From contig DJHJ01000023.1 in the NCBI GenBank assembly GCA_002433055.1, positions 1 to 19,473 on the forward strand: a stretch of 19,473 bases of DNA, written 5' to 3'. Below the pieces are notes generated by a model. The model was not told the DNA's origin and made no database searches. It was given only the letters and a program-made list of their open reading frames with translations. This DNA is from Acidobacteriia bacterium UBA6623 (GTDB lineage: Bacteria; Acidobacteriota; Terriglobia; Bryobacterales; UBA6623). Positions 17,405 through 19,473 of this stretch are shown piece after piece (position 1 is the first letter of the stretch; the number at the start of each line of letters is the position of its first letter). A program made the translations under genes and the position numbers.

Positions 17405-17425
17405 CACTTGAGAGACCTCCCAGTG
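17405..17425 (-). repeat. Imperfect hairpin in the rplK-rplA spacer
   Basis: On the minus-strand RNA, CACT-GG-GAG pairs with CTC-A-AGTG around a GTCT loop. This gives a 7-bp stem with an asymmetric 2x1 internal loop. Small stems with asymmetric internal loops are the general style of L1-binding mRNA sites. The resemblance is only in shape, and I cannot confirm it by eye. Confidence 0.3.
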
Positions 17426-17504
17426 GGGCTACACAGAAATCCTGCTTCTAGCCTCACTCTAGTGCAACAGCCTCAAAACCGCACCATTAATCATAGTTGG
17501 CAGC

Positions 17505-17933
17505 TTAAACCACACGAACCCCCATGCTGCGTGCCGTACCACTGATCACCAGCACTGCCGCGTCGAGATCGTTGCAGTTAAGATCGGGCATTTTCTGTTT
17601 TGCAATCTCCTCAATCTGTGCCCGTGTTAACTCTCCTACCTTGGTACGATTCGGCTCCCCTGAACCTTTTGCTAGACTTGCCGCGCGCTTGATCAACACT
17701 GCTGCCGGTGGAGTCTTGGTGATAAAGTCATAGGAGCGATCATGGTAGACCGTAATAACAACCGGCACTATCAAGCCTTCCAGCTCTTTCTCGGACGTCT
17801 TCGCGTTAAAGGCTTTACAGAAATCCATAATATTTATTCCTGCTTGCCCTAAAGCTGGACCAACCGGAGGGGCTGGTGTTGCCTTCCCCGCCATGATCTG
17901 TAGTTTGATCTGACCTGTAACTCGCTTAGCCAT
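17505..17933 (-). CDS. rplK: 50S ribosomal protein L11
   Basis: L11 with 23S rRNA forms the GTPase-associated centre and is needed for the RelA stringent response where that system exists. The 142-residue product has the N-terminal PPVGPALGQAGINIMDFCKAF motif (22-42), with the paired prolines that thiopeptide antibiotics contact, and the C-terminal rRNA-binding domain ending GTARSMGVRVV. Length is standard. The ATG has AGGAAGAG upstream. It follows nusG by 36 nt, the common bacterial order. Confidence 0.98.
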   Translation of the reverse strand: MAKRVTGQIKLQIMAGKATPAPPVGPALGQAGINIMDFCKAFNAKTSEKELEGLIVPVVITVYHDRSYDFITKTPPAAVLIKRAASLAKGSGEPNRTKVGELTRAQIEEIAKQKMPDLNCNDLDAAVLVISGTARSMGVRVV

Positions 17934-17969
17934 ATCTAGCTCTTCCTATGCTCCCCTACCTAAGACCAT

Positions 17970-18746
17970 CTAAATCTTTTCTTTCTCAACCTGGAAATAT
18001 TCCAATTCGACCGGTGTCCCTCGACCAAAAATAGTCACCATCACCTTCAACGTACTACGGTCAGGGTTAACCTCTTCCACTGTTCCAGAAAAATTAGTGA
18101 AAGGGCCATCAACGATCTTGACACGGTCATTGTGCTGGAACGACATCTTCGGTCGCGGTCGCTCCTGCGACGAAGTCTGGCGGTACAAGATCTGATTCAC
18201 CTCGTCTGCAGTCAATGGTGTCGGCGAGGGGTCACCGCCCACAAATCCAGTCACGCGAGGTGTGTTCTTGACCACGTGCCATAATTCATCGTCCATTTTC
18301 AACTGAAGCACTATGTATCCAGGATAGAGCAGCCGCCGGCTAGTAATCTTTTTACCCGCACGCATCTCTACAACATCCTCAGCGGGGATCAAAATCTCAC
18401 CAATGCGATCCCCGAAGCCGAACGCCTCTGCCCGTGTACGCAAGCTCTCCTTGACCTTACCTTCAAACCCGGAGTACGTGTGGATGATATACCAATCCAC
18501 ACCCGGAATACCCACTGGCGCAGGAGTGGGTTCTGCATCCGTTTCGCTTGCAACAGCGGCCACTTCATCTTCTCCAGATTCGGCAGTCACTTGTTCCACG
18601 TTCGACATATCAGACTCAGACTCCTCGTCCATCGCCACGGTCGCCTCTGATAAATCTCCAGCAACAGACGCGTCATCTGGCGCCACTGAATCTTGTGCAG
18701 TGGTTTCGACTGCTTCTAACGATTCCTGGTTTTCCAATTCACTCAC
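17970..18746 (-). CDS. nusG: Transcription antitermination/elongation factor NusG, with acidic N-terminal tail
   Basis: NusG binds the RNA-polymerase clamp through its NGN domain. Through its KOW domain it contacts Rho or ribosomal S10. Of 258 residues, the NGN domain starts near W85 (DWYIIHTYSGFEGKV) and runs to about 190, and the KOW domain occupies about 205-258 (NDRVKIVDGPFTNFSGTV). The first 80 residues are unusual: about 23 Asp/Glu, no Lys or Arg, many Ser, Thr, Ala and Val. That suggests a disordered acidic tail. E. coli NusG (181 residues) lacks it. The start is GTG with GGAAGGTGG about 10 nt upstream. Later ATG codons at residues 39 and 47 have poorer sites, so I keep the long form. 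It lies 78 nt after secE. Confidence 0.95.
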   Translation of the reverse strand: MSELENQESLEAVETTAQDSVAPDDASVAGDLSEATVAMDEESESDMSNVEQVTAESGEDEVAAVASETDAEPTPAPVGIPGVDWYIIHTYSGFEGKVKESLRTRAEAFGFGDRIGEILIPAEDVVEMRAGKKITSRRLLYPGYIVLQLKMDDELWHVVKNTPRVTGFVGGDPSPTPLTADEVNQILYRQTSSQERPRPKMSFQHNDRVKIVDGPFTNFSGTVEEVNPDRSTLKVMVTIFGRGTPVELEYFQVEKEKI

Positions 18747-18824
18747 CAGACAATGCCACCTTCCCTCAAATCAAGCCTGCCCATCACGATCCGTGGAGAA
18801 ATACCCCACATGCCAATGCAAGTT

Positions 18825-19088
18825 TTACTGCACCCGAAAATAGCCATACAGCTCTGTCTGCCCAATAGTCAACACATAATCGACAACACCAAAATAAAAC
18901 GCAAACACAAAAACCGTAACCAACACAACCACCGTGGTCGCCTGGACTTGTTGGCGACCTGGCCACGTGACCAATCGCATCTCACGCTTTATGCCTTCCA
19001 CGTAAGCACTAAAACGTGTCGGCCAACCCCTGAGGCGGCCCAATACTCCACCCTTGGAGCCATGTTTAACCTTTGTTAATGTAGCCAT
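18825..19088 (-). CDS. secE: Preprotein translocase subunit SecE
   Basis: SecE clamps SecY in the SecYEG protein-conducting channel of the inner membrane. The 87-residue product is the short single-span form. A basic N-terminus leads to the conserved amphipathic segment YVEGIKREMRLVTWPGRQQV (29-48), and one hydrophobic span follows at about 51-75. The ATG start is followed by a normal frame to TAA. It lies between tRNA-Trp (49 nt) and nusG (78 nt), its usual neighbourhood in bacteria. Confidence 0.96.
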   Translation of the reverse strand: MATLTKVKHGSKGGVLGRLRGWPTRFSAYVEGIKREMRLVTWPGRQQVQATTVVVLVTVFVFAFYFGVVDYVLTIGQTELYGYFRVQ

Positions 19089-19137
19089 ATTTTCGCCATC
19101 ACAAATCTAACACTATCCATCACCCCGCCCTCACAAC

Positions 19138-19212
19138 TGGCAGGGGCGGAGGGATTCGAACCCCCACTCGCGGTTTTGGAGACCGCTGGTCTACCGTTGA
19201 ACCTACGCCCCT
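19138..19212 (-). tRNA. tRNA-Trp (anticodon CCA), CCA end encoded
   Basis: The minus strand folds as a full cloverleaf. Acceptor arms AGGGGCG/CGCCCCT have discriminator G at 19141. The anticodon stem GCGGT/ACCGC has the loop CTCCAAA, which reads anticodon CCA. The T arm carries GGTTCGAATCC. The 3' CCA is encoded at 19138-19140. A tRNA-Trp just before secE is a common bacterial arrangement. Confidence 0.97.
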
Positions 19213-19277
19213 ACAAATTCGTACGCCTGAGCGTAGCGTCTTCGTCAGCACTCAGACGGTGGCTCACACCCGACCCA

Positions 19278-19430
19278 CTACTTTACCTCGCGATGCAGCG
19301 TGTGACGCCTCAAGCGCGGCGAGTACTTTTTGATCTCCAAACGACCCTGTGTAGTCTTCTTGTTCTTCGTCGTCGTATAATTACGATCCTTCGTTTCCGT
19401 GCACTCAAGAGTGATAATTTCTCTCGCCAT
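19278..19430 (-). CDS. rpmG: 50S ribosomal protein L33 (zinc-free type)
   Basis: L33 is a small large-subunit protein near the E site. The frame codes 50 residues with the family pattern ITLECTETKDRNYTTTKNKK and KKYSPRLRRHTLHREVK. The zinc-binding form has two CxxC pairs. Here the first pair is reduced to CTET and the second is SPRL, so this is the C-minus, zinc-independent type. The ATG has GAGGG 6 nt upstream. It lies 24 nt after the tuf stop and 65 nt before tRNA-Trp. Confidence 0.95.
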   Translation of the reverse strand: MAREIITLECTETKDRNYTTTKNKKTTQGRLEIKKYSPRLRRHTLHREVK

Positions 19431-19449
19431 TTCTAGCCCTCACAAACTG

Positions 19450-19473
19450 TCGCGTTACTCTACAACCTCACTG
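19450..19473. repeat. Right copy of 24-bp terminal direct repeat
   Basis: Identical to bases 1-24. It covers a tuf stop codon, the last codons before it and five bases beyond. Confidence 0.9.
19455..19473 (-). CDS. tuf: 3' end of a tuf gene (partial, runs off the window)
   Basis: The last 19 bases code SEVVE and TAA, identical to the end of the complete tuf at the left. It stands directly before rpmG-tRNA-Trp-secE, where many bacteria keep a second EF-Tu gene. Only six codons are visible, so the call rests on identity with the first copy plus position. Confidence 0.75.

Noticed and set aside
18403..18843. 146-codon plus-strand frame over the nusG tail
   Set aside because: It is antisense to the acidic nusG extension. 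Its Ser/Ala/Thr-rich composition is what the reverse complement of acidic codons gives.
1..19473. Circular plasmid or phage suggested by the terminal repeat
   Set aside because: The repeat is the end of tuf and the genes are chromosomal core genes; no replication, partition or phage gene is present.
1..19473. CRISPR array, insertion sequence or defence system
   Set aside because: No regularly spaced repeats, transposase motifs or defence-gene domains are visible on either strand.

Overview
The window is one long bacterial RNA-polymerase/ribosomal-protein cluster. Every gene is on the minus strand, so transcription runs from high to low coordinates. Read that way the order is: end of a tuf gene, rpmG, tRNA-Trp, secE, nusG, rplK, rplA, rplJ, rplL, rpoB, rpoC, terminator, dnaG, rpsL, rpsG, fusA, tuf. 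I see no mobile element, CRISPR array, toxin-antitoxin pair, prophage gene or unrecognised protein-coding gene. The long plus-strand ORFs are shadows of these genes.

The organism is a bacterium of roughly balanced base composition. The order tuf-rpmG-tRNA-Trp-secE-nusG, the style of RpoB and RpoC (including a cysteine-rich insertion in RpoB) and the NFDPD form of the DnaG TOPRIM motif make me favour Acidobacteriota or a related lineage. That is recollection-based inference, not a search result. The placement of dnaG between rpoC and rpsL is not the usual arrangement.

Layout: 19138-19473 holds the 3' tip of a tuf copy, the zinc-free type of L33 and tRNA-Trp with an encoded CCA. 15669-19088 is the secE-nusG-rplKAJL block with short spacers. 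15239-15668 is a 430-base spacer with a good sigma70-type promoter, giving rpoB a leader of about 345 nt. 6619-15238 is rpoBC, closed by a strong intrinsic terminator at 6561-6603. 4691-6463 is dnaG. 4234-4690 is a 457-base gene-free region with dyads and a possible promoter for the str operon. 6-4233 is rpsL-rpsG-fusA-tuf.

Functionally the genes supply the transcription core (beta, beta', NusG), the ribosomal stalk and L1/L11 region, S12/S7 of the small subunit, both elongation GTPases, the SecE translocon subunit, a tRNA and the replication primase. The most interesting item is a roughly 60-residue insertion near the RpoB N-terminus with eight cysteines. Its first half repeats the cysteine spacing and the DWECxCG start of the RpoC N-terminal zinc ribbon. 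Others are the lysine/arginine-free acidic tail on NusG, the long rpoB leader, perfect dyads in the spacers, and a 24-bp direct repeat at the two window ends, which comes from tuf and could be misread as circularity.
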